Origin: Mercenaria mercenaria
Taxonomy: Eukaryota; Mollusca; Bivalvia; Venerida; Veneridae
Direction of reading: 5' to 3'
DNA: 64,000 bases
Assembly (NCBI RefSeq): GCF_021730395.1
Contig: NC_069379.1
Span: 25,642,501 to 25,706,500 of the forward strand
Below the pieces are notes generated by a model. It was given only the letters and a program-made list of their open reading frames with translations. It had not been told where the DNA came from and ran no database searches. The position numbers were made by a program, and so were the translations under genes. Position 1 is the stretch's first letter, and each line of letters opens with the position of its first letter. Below are positions 33,101-40,402 of the stretch, piece after piece.

Positions 33101-35168
33101 AACACAATTATATAGCACTTTTTTCATGCACATATACCCGATCAAAAGTGGTTTACAGAATGCATTTCAAAAATACAAACTATTACACATTCAAAAGAAA
33201 CAGAAATTATGCCTTTTTATTTATAACAAAACATGAATATAAAAATATAAACATAACCAAACAAGAGAAGATATACACATATTAAAAGAAAACGTAAGTA
33301 ACCTTAGGATACAATACTGTTCTACGCTTTGATACGAAAAAAAAAGTATTAGTCAATTTGCGATATGTTGTGCAAAGAAGCGGATTTTAGCTAGCTTCTG
33401 AAAGTAATCAGCGTGTCAACATCCCTAATCTTGACGAGTCTTGGGAGCAGTGAACGAATTAATCTTTTGCACATCCAATGACAGCGTGTCTTGTGACCCT
33501 AGGTTTTGTAACCAGTCTTTTATTAGCAGCAGACTGGTCGTGTAGATCCTTAAAAGTGTGGGTTAGAATCTTGTACTGTACCTTGTAGTTCACTGGTAAC
33601 CAATGAAGCTCCTTCAGTATAGATGTAATATAATTGTGACGGGACGTCTTAATGATACCGTGAGCTGCCGTATTCTGGACGTGTTGCAATTTGTCAAGTG
33701 TGGTATTAGGAATACCTCTTAATAAGGCTTTACAGTAGTCTACCATTGTGGTATTACTGGTAAGATATCGTCTGATGTGACCTATTCCAGATCCAGCCCG
33801 GTACACAGAGTTGATTTGCTGTTCCATAACCATAATGCTATTTAATACTGCACCAAGATTCCTATCATTTTTTATTTTGTAACAGAGTCACCGACCTTGA
33901 CCGAGACGGCTGTCATGTACTGGATTAAGGTCTACATTTTGACAGAACATAAATTAGATAAGTGCATATTTATAACTTTGAAATATTAGAATGAATATTT
34001 CAAAGTCTTTTGCGTGCGAAAGACGAAAGAAAACATGCATACACTATGTAAAATGCAAGACTACTTTGCTTCAAATTTCAAAATATAATAGCTATTATAA
34101 CTATTCTTTACATGATATATCACACGTTAAGTGTCGGGCACACCTTTATTTGTCGATGAATTCTGACATAGCTAGTGTACATTGAGAGAGCTGCCATTCC
34201 CATTAGCTTGTTAAAAGTATTTTAAATTTAGGACTTTTTAAAAAATAAGAAAAAACATGGGGCTTGTATTAAACATCAGCAACATACCGAGAATATATTA
34301 TCATTATATCTTTATTATATTAATATGATTACAATATCACAACTTGGAATACCTTCTGACACGAGTATGCCGAATGTTCACAGCATGAGCCTTTGTCGTA
34401 CATTATTTTTCGGCGAAGTATTTCTATGGCGTGATTATGTCTGTGCTTAAATTCCAAAACTGTCAGTATAAAAGATGGTCGCCGACCACACCTAGTCACT
34501 GTACAATAAAACCCTAACACTACACCAGACTTAGTTATCCAATTAAAATTTAAAGGAATGAGGGGAGTTTGAAACATTTGTTCCTTGAGGAAATATACTG
34601 TTCAATAACTATATACTATTCAATGTCCATTGCTACACAAAACGAAATTATATCTCTACATAACACACTGCAACTTAAATTACAAATTATGTATTTTTCT
34701 TAAATATACAAGTTAAAATATTGATAAAATAATCTGCAACAGAATAATGCACAAAGACCTCAGAAAATTAAAAGTAACGCATTCACCCATAAAAATAATT
34801 GGTGTTTTACCATCATACTGGTGAAAAGCATGTATAATTACACGGGGATGAATTTGGCTTTTTGTTCTTTGCTTTTAAAGTTATACTGAGAAATAATTTG
34901 TTTACAGTTTTTATATAACTTTGAGAAATAAAGCTAATTATGAAATAAGACTGTACATTTTCATAACATTCGTCTAGTATACTGTTTCATTTTCTACAAT
35001 GGTCTTTCCACAAAATATGACGCCACGAAAATCATTAAGTCATGTTTGGTTGGAGTTTAATATGAAATACGCATGCAAATATGATAAATATGATAGTATA
35101 TATTATATAAAGTACTTACCACACTTTATGGCAAACAGCATGAAAGCGATATGGAGCAAAGGTGACAT
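17924..35168 (-). CDS. MEGF-like cysteine-rich type I receptor (six-exon model)
   Basis: Exons on the minus strand: 35168-35120, 31864-30599, 30017-29802, 28181-28061, 25588-25491 and 18120-17924. Their lengths (49+1266+216+121+98+197) sum to 1947 nt, exactly 649 codons, with every junction phase-compatible. The predicted 648 residues hold a signal peptide (about 1-17), furin-like and growth-factor-receptor-type CxxC repeats (about 20-190), MEGF-type EGF repeats (about 190-505), one membrane helix (about 523-548) ending in RKR, and a cytoplasmic tail of about 100 residues. Proteins of this class bind ligands or debris at the cell surface, and CED-1/MEGF10 and scavenger receptors F are the known models. 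Ligand and pathway are not visible here. Introns carry repeats, a MITE and a LINE. The ATG is preceded directly by an acceptor (ttttattttag), so the 5' UTR lies in an unseen upstream exon. The two cytoplasmic exons are less certain than the rest. Confidence 0.8.
18685..19655. repeat. inverted-repeat-bounded unit, about 970 bp
   Basis: The left end (gcgtagagtgatggaaccta then tgctcgcggtatt) is an imperfect inverted match to the right end (gagcataggaataccacgag then aataggttccaccactc). A third partial copy of the word agcctatgctggcggtat lies at about 18900. No transposase is seen. The short open frame at 19059-19343 has no protein character. Confidence 0.5.
19710..20505. mobile_element. piggyBac-like MITE flanked by TTAA
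   Basis: The left terminus ggtattagatcactaatag (19710-19728) and the right terminus ctattagtgctctaatacc (20487-20505) are 19-bp inverted repeats with one mismatch. TTAA lies immediately outside both ends (19706-19709 and 20506-20509), the target-site duplication of the piggyBac superfamily. The 796-bp interior contains a T-run after a tRNA-like gtaggttcaagccctac word and no transposase, so it is non-autonomous. It sits inside an intron of the receptor gene. Confidence 0.8.
21582..23630. repeat. array-bearing interspersed repeat with nested SINE
   Basis: The left end (aacaagccctgtatcgctcg then cctgatccag) and the right end (gggcgatcataatagctcac) are the characteristic ends of the family also seen at 36424-38098 and 38164-39268. 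From about 22350 to 23570 there are seven or so diverged units containing gacctagtttttaacc-like, gaacttgacctagatttca-like and tgaagatcaaat-like phrases. A tRNA-headed SINE (21866-22065) interrupts the left part. Confidence 0.65.
21866..22065 (-). mobile_element. tRNA-derived SINE
   Basis: On the minus strand a tRNA-like head with a B box gtgggttcgagcctcac is followed by a body reading cgttgaattcttcatgtgag, then ggaaggtcggaggttctacc and caggtgccgcccgtgatgaa, then gggtcacctgggatcttcct and ccatcatcaaagctgg. I recognise this body as a SINE common in bivalve genomes (from memory, not searched). It appears near full length but lacks a clear 3' tail. Confidence 0.7.
23620..23920. repeat. tandem duplication, about 180 bp period
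   Basis: The phrase atcccatgaatggttatcaa then gttatgctc ... cacggaatatgaaggacaaat (about 23650-23710) recurs in diverged form as ataccatgaatggttgttac ... cgaattatgacggacaaat at about 23823-23876. This is probably the continuation of the neighbouring repeat. The open frames across it are not supported. Confidence 0.5.
24526..24601 (-). CDS. candidate cassette exon of the receptor tail (weak)
   Basis: On the minus strand the acceptor cttaactttcag precedes 24601 and the donor ctcag|gtgatt follows 24526. The 76-nt segment is open in one frame (25 codons ending NIYSFS plus one base). It would splice correctly into the exon 18120-17924 (leaving G, giving Glu), but it needs an upstream exon ending in phase 0, and 25588-25491 ends in phase 1. 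So it either belongs to an unseen isoform or is not an exon. It lies at the edge of a direct repeat whose copies share the acceptor-like word. Confidence 0.2.
24640..25424. repeat. direct repeat pair, about 370 bp
   Basis: 24651-25020 and 25051-25424 align end to end, from agtgtg(a/c)attaagggata through ggtatgctgtggtggtgat-like sequence (minus strand) to ctctgaaagttac / ctcggaaagttaac. I estimate similarity by eye at about three quarters to four fifths. A third partial copy of the terminal word sits at 24595-24615, next to the candidate exon. Confidence 0.7.
25491..25588 (-). CDS. receptor exon 5: membrane-proximal cytoplasmic tail
   Basis: The acceptor tatatatttaag ends before 25588 and the donor gattcag|gtatt follows 25491. 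The 98-nt exon takes one leading base to finish an Arg codon begun by the transmembrane exon. It codes 32 residues beginning KNGKRRPKVPL (a basic stop-transfer-like start) and containing a DAVEYSQ tyrosine context, and ends one base into a Glu codon completed by 18120-17924. Composition and phase agree on both sides. The acceptor has a weak pyrimidine tract, so the call is good but not certain. Confidence 0.68.
26458..26638 (-). CDS. possible alternative terminal cytoplasmic exon of the receptor
   Basis: On the minus strand an acceptor (caatttttaag) precedes 26638. The segment takes one leading base, which completes an Arg codon (AGG) with the two bases left by the transmembrane exon 28181-28061. 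It then reads 59 residues to a TAA at 26460-26458. The product is highly charged at first (KKDRREEKHPERSDE) and contains two Cys near its start, more like a real cytoplasmic tail than a chance frame. Used instead of 25588-25491 plus 18120-17924 it would give a receptor without the YAEP/YIHP/YEDI motifs. An internal AG|GTCCGA donor in the same phase would alternatively make it a cassette. Transcript evidence is lacking. Confidence 0.42.
27343..28032. repeat. interspersed repeat with internal tandem units
   Basis: Starts with cgagagccgtcactattagt then aacaaatgccctcgaag and ends with tccaccttcgggggcataaa. The termini are partly inverted (atgccctcgaag / cttcgggggcat). Inside are about four units with gtgaccttgaccttg(g/a)agct and atcccttgataaatggcaga phrases, the same family as 14021-14921. 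It is inserted in the receptor intron just downstream of the transmembrane exon. Confidence 0.75.
28061..28181 (-). CDS. receptor exon 4: transmembrane segment
   Basis: The acceptor tttctaaacag ends before 28181. Two leading bases complete a Gly codon with the G left by 30017-29802. The 39 codons read a short Ser/Gly/Thr stalk (RENGRSSGTTK), then about 26 mostly hydrophobic residues from LAYIVIL to TTILLV, then RK, and end two bases into a codon at the donor AAAAG|GTTATA. A 26-residue hydrophobic run followed by basic residues is a classic type I transmembrane and stop-transfer arrangement. The phases match the preceding EGF exon exactly. Confidence 0.82.
28182..29801 (-). other. receptor intron 3
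   Basis: About 1.6 kb, AT-rich, with no repeat or additional exon that I can support. Short plus-strand open frames around 29103-29657 look like chance. Confidence 0.5.
29802..30017 (-). CDS. receptor exon 3: EGF-like modules
   Basis: The acceptor gtaag precedes 30017 and the donor tacaag|gtgggt follows 29802. With two leading bases, 71 codons and one trailing base, it is a phase 1-1 module, the usual symmetry of EGF exons. It reads CALVCSSNC...CDWSTGKCNFGCNVGFYGEDC and then a second repeat, CSDNC..ITCERETGSCVNGCLEGFEGDSC, with the Cys spacing and the GFYG/GFEG turn of MEGF repeats. It joins the large exon through a GC-AG intron and leads directly into the transmembrane exon. Confidence 0.85.
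30039..30089. promoter_or_regulatory. perfect 17-bp hairpin beside a splice acceptor
   Basis: 30039-30055 (ctgtcatatgtgacctt) is exactly complementary to 30073-30089, with a 17-nt loop. In the receptor pre-mRNA (minus strand) it lies 20 nt upstream of the acceptor at 30019-30018, where the branch site and pyrimidine tract would be. A role in controlling inclusion of the EGF and transmembrane exons is inference. Confidence 0.6.
30552..31864 (-). CDS. receptor exon 2: furin-like and EGF-like repeats, with read-through stop
   Basis: The acceptor ttggatttcag precedes 31864. Two leading bases complete a Gly codon with exon 1. The exon reads continuously for 421 codons to a GC donor at 30598-30597 (ATG|GCAAGT), which leaves one base, the phase exon 3 needs. 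If that donor is not used, the frame continues CTLPCPDNARKQ to a TAG at 30554-30552, giving with exon 1 a 453-residue protein without a membrane segment. The first part has CxxC-rich furin or growth-factor-receptor-type repeats (CSANCLTCSSNRNCTEC and similar). The later part has MEGF-type EGF repeats with GYFG, GKFG and GHHG turns. A single exon coding more than a dozen repeats is unusual for EGF genes, where modules often sit on separate exons. Confidence 0.9.
32961..33084. repeat. palindromic (foldback) element
   Basis: The arm from 32961 (gttattatctttacatcggg and onward to about 33017) pairs imperfectly with the arm ending at 33084 (reverse complement gttattagctttgtatgggg). The shared core gcactcgttc(a/t)tcagc and the terminal aaatattgcgc lie near the loop. 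Resembles the palindromes at 1630, 15258 and 54204. Confidence 0.75.
33100..33875 (-). mobile_element. 3' fragment of a CR1/L2-like LINE
   Basis: On the minus strand 33833-33459 codes the C-terminal part of a LINE reverse transcriptase. It shows YCKALLRGIPNTTLDKLQHVQ and LKELHWLPVNYKVQYKILTHTF, matching the well-known pattern DYCNSLLYGLP..LDKLQRVQN..LHWLPV..RI.FK. The similarity starts slightly upstream (about 33875, NLGAVLNS). It continues past a stop in another frame near 33440-33380 (LLPRLVKIRDVDTLITFRS), so the ORF carries at least one frameshift and a stop. The 3' tail at 33105-33160 contains the tatatagcactttttt-type sequence typical of such elements. The fragment is 5'-truncated and dead. 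Confidence 0.85.
35120..35168 (-). CDS. receptor exon 1: signal peptide
   Basis: ATG at 35168-35166 follows an acceptor (cttttattttag) directly. The 49 nt code MSPLLHIAFMLFAIKC plus one base and end at a strong donor (tgtg|gtaagt). The stretch LLHIAFMLFAI is a compact signal-peptide core. Phase 1 matches the two leading bases of exon 31864-30552. Only the splice phase and the peptide character identify it, as it is far too short to appear as an open frame. Confidence 0.8.
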
Positions 35169-36423
35169 CTAAAATAAAAGAATGATGTAGGAATTGACTT
35201 ATTGTAAATTAGTCTCTCTAAGGGAAGTTCATCACATATTCAATGCAAGACCTAAGGCATTTTTAGAATAATAAAAATTACCAAAATATGCCAAAATGTG
35301 GAAAAATCACGACAGAAAGTACGGCCGGATCTAGTTTTAAAGCAATTAAACAGTAAGTATTATCGTTATTACTGTCGCAGTATTGCAGTATGACAATGAA
35401 TTCATTCAACTTACTATACTCAAGCAGGACATGAGAGATATTGCAGTTTTCATTACATCTCACAAATAGACTAAATCAAACACATGCATGCTTGGTTGCT
35501 CCATATGCTTGCAAACGATCAATTTGTAGTTTTATTTTATTATAGAGCTAATCTAGAAAGAACTACGCTTAAGTTATCTCCAAAGAAACGGACATGCAAA
35601 GAATAAGAGCTAAGACATCAACGCGTGAGTAAAACTTTATTATATGTGCCTTATATAAATGGAACTTTTTAAATCGTGCTTTATATATTTTTCATGGAAT
35701 CGATTTGACTGTTTGATCCAGTTGTAATAGGTGTCTAAAATGACAAAATCGTTAACTAGCGGCTACACGCTTTAAAACCATGCTACATTTGCTTAAACCA
35801 GAGATTCTTTTTTCCCTCTCTTTCAAACTTTAGGTCGTAACAAATAAGTAATAATAAATGGGTATTAACAATGAAGTCAGAAAAAATAACAAATAACTTA
35901 TAATAAGTATGTATTAAGGAATAAGTCCAAATGAGACATCAGGGTTTCCGTATGTAACCAATTTTGAAGACTTTTGGTATAACAGAGATATATCAAACAG
36001 AAAGTGTTAATCAAACAGAAAGAGTTAGTTTCATTTCGTCATTATATATAAAAATCAAAAATACACAGGAATACAGCGAAGATTGTTGACTTAGGTAATA
36101 CGGAAATTTACTTGTTGGCAATGCAAGACATTCAAAAATATTATTTTATACTTCTGTCACAACCACATCAGTTTACGATTACCCTAAATTCATTTTGTAT
36201 CAATTATTATAGTAAACATAATCTGTACTTATCTGCTTGCGGCGTAAATTTATCAGTTTTATTTGTAAATCCAAGTTCTTTATATTTTTTAAGTTATAAT
36301 ATTTTAAGTGTAATATGTTCCGTGTGTCTACTACGGAAATGGAAAAAAACAGTGAGTAGGTATAAGGAAGAAAACAAATAGTGCAACCAGTCTACATAAA
36401 CCAGATGTGATTATAATAAAAAT
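35169..36423. other. no gene recognised; upstream of the receptor gene
   Basis: AT-rich. It must hold or precede the non-coding first exon(s) and promoter of the receptor gene, but I cannot place them. Confidence 0.4.
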
Positions 36424-38098
36424 AAACAAGAGGGCCATGATGACCCTATATCGCTCACCTGAGGTTAGTTGCTTGTTCGAACAAATTTCTTTGCAAAAGC
36501 TTAAAAAAACTAGGTGAGAAGGTCATGGTAAAGATTCTTCAAGATAAGTACTGAAATCTGTTGAATATTATACAGGTGGTCAAAATCTCTTTGTTGTAGC
36601 TTCAAAAACAAGAAAGAAGGTGGTCAGTAGGTCAGGGTTAATAATACTGAAGATGAGTATTGAAATCTGTATCAAAAGTTCTACATGTGGTCGAAATTTC
36701 CATTCTGTATCTTCAGAAACAAGAATGTAGGTCAGAAGGTCATGATTAAGACTATTCAAGATGAGCATTGAAATTTGTATAAAAAAATTATACAGGTGGT
36801 CAAAATTTCTATACTGTAACTTCAAAAACGAAAAAGTAGGCCAGTAGGTCATGATTAAGACTATTCAAGATGAGTATTGAAATCTGTATTAAACATTATA
36901 CATGTTGTCCAAATCCTTTTGCTGTAGCTTCAAAAACAAAAAAAAATAGGTCAGTAGGTCAAGACTAAGAACATTAAAGATGAGTATTGAAATCTTTATC
37001 GAAAGTTATTGACGTGGTCCAAATTTCTTTGCTGTTAAGACTGGTGTGCAAACTGTATAAAGATCGGTGTGCAAATCTGTATTTGTCATCCAAATTTCAA
37101 GGCTCTCTCTTAAAAAACAAAAAGTAGGTCGGTAGGTCAAGGTCAAAGTCAAGTGACCCTTAATTACTTGGGTTCATCAGGTAATTGTAATAAAACAGTC
37201 TAGGAAATATGATCAGAAAATATTTAAAGTATTTTTTCCTATATAACGTTTATAACAAGTGACCCCTGGCACAGGCCCTCTTATCTCCACAGGGGCATAA
37301 TTTAAACACTCTTGTTAGAGAACCACTAGGCAATGCTACATACCAAGTATCAAAGCCTAGGCCTTGAACTTCCAGACAAGAAGAATGTTTTTAAAACATC
37401 CTATGTAAGTCTATGTAAAACTTAGGACTCCCGGGGTGGGGCCACTTTTCACCCCCGGGGCATAATTTGAACAATCTTGGTAGAGGACTACTAGATAATG
37501 TAACGCACCAAATATCAAAGCCCTAGGCCCTTTGGTTTTGGACAAGAAGATTATCAAAGTTTTTCCCTTTATAAGTCTATGTAAACCATGTGACCCCCAG
37601 GACAGGGCCATATTTGTCTCTAGGGGAATAATTTGAACAATCTTGGTAGAGGACCACTAGATGATGCTACACACCAAATATCATAGCTCTAGAACCTGTG
37701 GTTTTGGACAAGAAGATTTTCAAAGTCTTCCTATATAAGTCTATGTAATTCATGTGACCCCCAGGGCGGGGCCGTATTTGACCATAGAAGGATCATTTGA
37801 ACAGTCTTGGTGGAAGACCGCTAGATGATAAGACATGCCAAATAAACTGTGGTTTAGGACAAAAAGATTTTTAAAGTTTTTCCTTTCGGTTGCCATGGCA
37901 ACCAGAGTTCTGTATGGAATTCAACTTTTTGAACACATTTTAAAGAAGACCATCCGAAGAACATCCCAATGAAGTTTCATCAAAATAGGGCTGGTGGTTT
38001 AAGAGGAGTTGTAGTTTAAAGAAAAGTGTGGACGGACGGACGCCGGACGGTGAGCGATCACAATAGCTCACCTGCTATTGGCTCAGGTGAGCTAAAAT
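36424..38098. repeat. array-bearing interspersed repeat with inverted ends
   Basis: The left end aaacaagagggccatgatga then ccctatatcgctcacctgag and the right end gtgagcgatcacaatagctc then acctg...gctcaggtgagcta share inverted gctcacctga / tcaggtgagc. The interior has two different arrays: about four units of 130 bp (36500-37050, with ggtcagtaggtca and gatgagtattgaaatctgta) and about four units of 165 bp (37240-37870, with gtctatgtaa...gtgacccccagg and ggacaagaagat). No transposase. Confidence 0.75.
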
Positions 38099-38163
38099 AG
38101 GTAATTAGTACGTGCGCTGTAATATGATTCATCATTTCCTGTAACATTTTAACAAAGTTAATA

Positions 38164-39268
38164 AACAAGAGGGCCAAGATGGCCCTAGGTCGCTCACCTG
38201 AGAAACACATCATAATAGTGTAAACATGTTTGACCTAGTGATTTCATGGAAACAAATCTTTTGGCCAATTTTCATTAGAATTGGACCAAAAATGTGGTCT
38301 CTTGAGTTTAAAAAATATTTATTTTGATATGATCTAGTGACCTAGTTTTTGATCCCAGATAACCAATATTCAAACTAGACCTAGATTTCATCAAGGCAAT
38401 CATTCTGACCAATTTTCATGAAGATCAATTGAAAAAGTCAGCCTCTATCGCATACACAAAGATTTTTCTCTGATTTGACCTAGTGACCTAGTTTTTAACC
38501 CCAGATGACCAATATTCGACTTCGACCTAGAATTCATCAAGGAAATCATTCTGACCAAATTTTATGAAGACCAATCGAAAAATACAGCTTCTATCGCATA
38601 CACAATGTTTTTCTTTGATATGATCTATTGACCAAGTTTTTGACCCCAGATAATTCATATTCAAACACAACCTGGATTTGACCAAGGAAATCATTCTGAT
38701 CAAATTTCATGAAGGTCAATTGAAAAATACAGCCTCTATCGCATACAAAATGTTTTCCTTAGATTTGACCTAGTGAACTACTTTTTAACCCCAGATGACC
38801 CATGTTCAAACTCGACCTAGATTTCATCAAGGCAATCATTCTGAACAAATTTCATAAGATCAATTGAAAAATACAGCCCCTATCGCATACACAAGATTTT
38901 TCCTTGATTTGATCTAGTGACCTAGTTTTTGACCCCAGATGAACCATATTCGAACTTGATCTAGGTTTCAACAAGGAAGTTATTCTGATCAAATTTCATG
39001 AAGATCAATTGAAAAATACAGCCTTTATCGCATACACAAGTTTTTTCTTTGATTTGACCTAGTGACCTAGTTTTTGACCCCAGATGACCCATATACAAAA
39101 TAGACCTAGAATTCATCAAAGCAATCGTTCTGACGAAAATGTCATGAAGATCATTTGAAAAATACAGCCTCTATCGCATACACAAGCTAAATGTTGACAG
39201 ACGACGGACAGACGCCTGACATTTAGTGATCACAATAACTCATTTGAGCATTGCTCAGGTGAGCTAAA
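38164..39268. repeat. array-bearing interspersed repeat, second copy of the family
   Basis: The ends (aacaagagggccaagatggc then cctaggtcgctcacctgag; right end gctcaggtgagctaaaaa) match the element at 36424-38098, but the interior is a different array. It has about seven units of 125-140 bp with gacctagtttttgacccc, agatttcatcaag and cagcctctatcgcata phrases. The shared ends with exchanged interior are notable. Confidence 0.75.
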
Positions 39269-39346
39269 AATAATACGGTTTCGGTTTAACTTTAAGTCAA
39301 ATGCATTCATGGCATTTCCATATTCATTCAGTGATAGTGTGATGCG

Positions 39347-39596
39347 CCGGTGTAACATTAAATATTGACCCCGTTGAAAATTGACGCCATTGATCAAAAT
39401 TTAATGTTTAAATGTTGGCGAGGTCAATTCTCAACATTGAAAAAGGACATTTTGATCAAAATTTAATATTGAAATGTTGTCGGGTTCAATTTTAAACGTT
39501 GAAAAGGGACCTTTTGGTCAAAATTTAATGTTATAGTGTTGACGGGGTCAATTCTCAACGTTCAACGGGGTCAGTATTTAATGTTACACCGGCATG
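39347..39596. mobile_element. short MITE-like element with tandem core
   Basis: The left end (gccggtgtaacattaaatat then tgaccccgttga) and the right end are inverted repeats of about 32 bp with very few differences. Between them lie about three copies of a 60-bp unit (ttgatcaaaatttaatgtt ... cggggtcaatt). About 250 bp in total, with no coding capacity. Confidence 0.75.
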
Positions 39597-40044
39597 CCTC
39601 GCTAATTTAGCCCTAATTCCTATGCAAATTTTCGCGTTTTCTGGCTTAATTACATTATGTCATATCGATCTTCCATTATATATATGTAGGAACCTTCATC
39701 CTGTAAACATTGTTAGATCACCAGTAACTATTTCATTTTTTCAAGCTTCAAAATTTTGTTTTACATATCCAAAAGTATGTCCGCCATTGTGTATGCATGC
39801 AGTTAAGCGTGACGTCATTCATGTGCAGGTAGTTATTATTACGTCATCATATATCCTAGATCTAGTACATTTTCCTAGTAAGTGGTTGCTGCCGATACTG
39901 TTTGACGAAATGTTTTATTATCTATTCGTCTATTTTAGCTCACATTCAATTACCACTCCTTATATTGTACTGTCGTATTTATATATTCGATTAAAAATTC
40001 TTTATAGTGCTATTTACTACGGAATCCTGTTTATGCCACTTAAA
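39597..40044. other. no gene recognised
   Basis: An open plus-strand frame covers 39622-40077, but its composition (Leu/Ile/Phe-rich, no domain, ending inside the palindrome cluster) does not support a gene. Confidence 0.45.
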
Positions 40045-40280
40045 TTGTCGCTTCGCCAACGCGCGACAACGCGATAATTATCGCGTTGTCGCCCTGTCCA
40101 AAAACATATGTACATGCGACATTTAACAATCCTCGCGAGGTTAAGAGGGCGACAATTATCGTCTTAATTGTCGCTTGTCTTTCTTAATTCTCGCGTCGTG
40201 AAATTGAACTCCAACAGACATAGTTGCGAGAATTAGTAAAACCTCGCATTGTCGCATTGTCGCACTGTCGCTTGGGGTTA
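40045..40280. repeat. cluster of gcgaca/tgtcgc inverted words upstream of the SAM gene
   Basis: Many copies of gcgaca, tgtcgc, cgcgag and ctcgc in both orientations within about 230 bp, including tcgcattgtcgcattgtcgc near the right edge and the perfect palindrome at 40063-40092. The cluster ends about 80 bp before the start codon of the SAM gene. It may be a MITE, part of the promoter, or both. Confidence 0.6.
40063..40092. promoter_or_regulatory. perfect 30-bp palindrome
   Basis: The half-site gcgacaacgcgataa (40063-40077) is followed immediately by its exact reverse complement (40078-40092), with no loop. It is GC-rich at the flanks and AT at the dyad. A symmetric protein-binding site or cruciform is possible. 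No function is shown. Confidence 0.6.
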
Positions 40281-40359
40281 AATTTCCGGACAAATTGATC
40301 GATGTAATTCTTCCTGGGTATTATTTATCAATACACCGAATAAACCGCGCGGAAAGAAA

Positions 40360-40402
40360 ATGGCTTCAGAAGAAGATGGCGGTGAGAGAGTCAGTGAGAA
40401 AG
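40360..40402 (+). CDS. SAM gene exon 1
   Basis: ATG at 40360 in context gaaaATGGct begins MASEEDGGERVSEK and ends one base into an Asp codon at the donor gaaag|gtattc. The acidic N-terminus precedes the SAM domain. The upstream sequence holds a palindrome cluster and no other in-frame start. Confidence 0.8.

Larger units (their letters stand above)
31865..35119 (-). other. receptor intron 1
   Basis: About 3.3 kb between the signal-peptide exon and the large repeat exon. It contains a palindromic element (32961-33084) and a broken LINE (33100-33875). 31865-32960 and 33876-35119 show nothing else that I can support. Confidence 0.6.

Noticed and set aside
36424-39268. CRISPR-like array
   Set aside because: Units are 125-165 bp, diverged and contiguous, with no short identical repeats separated by unique spacers; this is an animal interspersed repeat.
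39622-40077. 151-codon plus-strand open frame as a gene
   Set aside because: Hydrophobic AT-type composition, no domain, and it ends inside the palindrome cluster.
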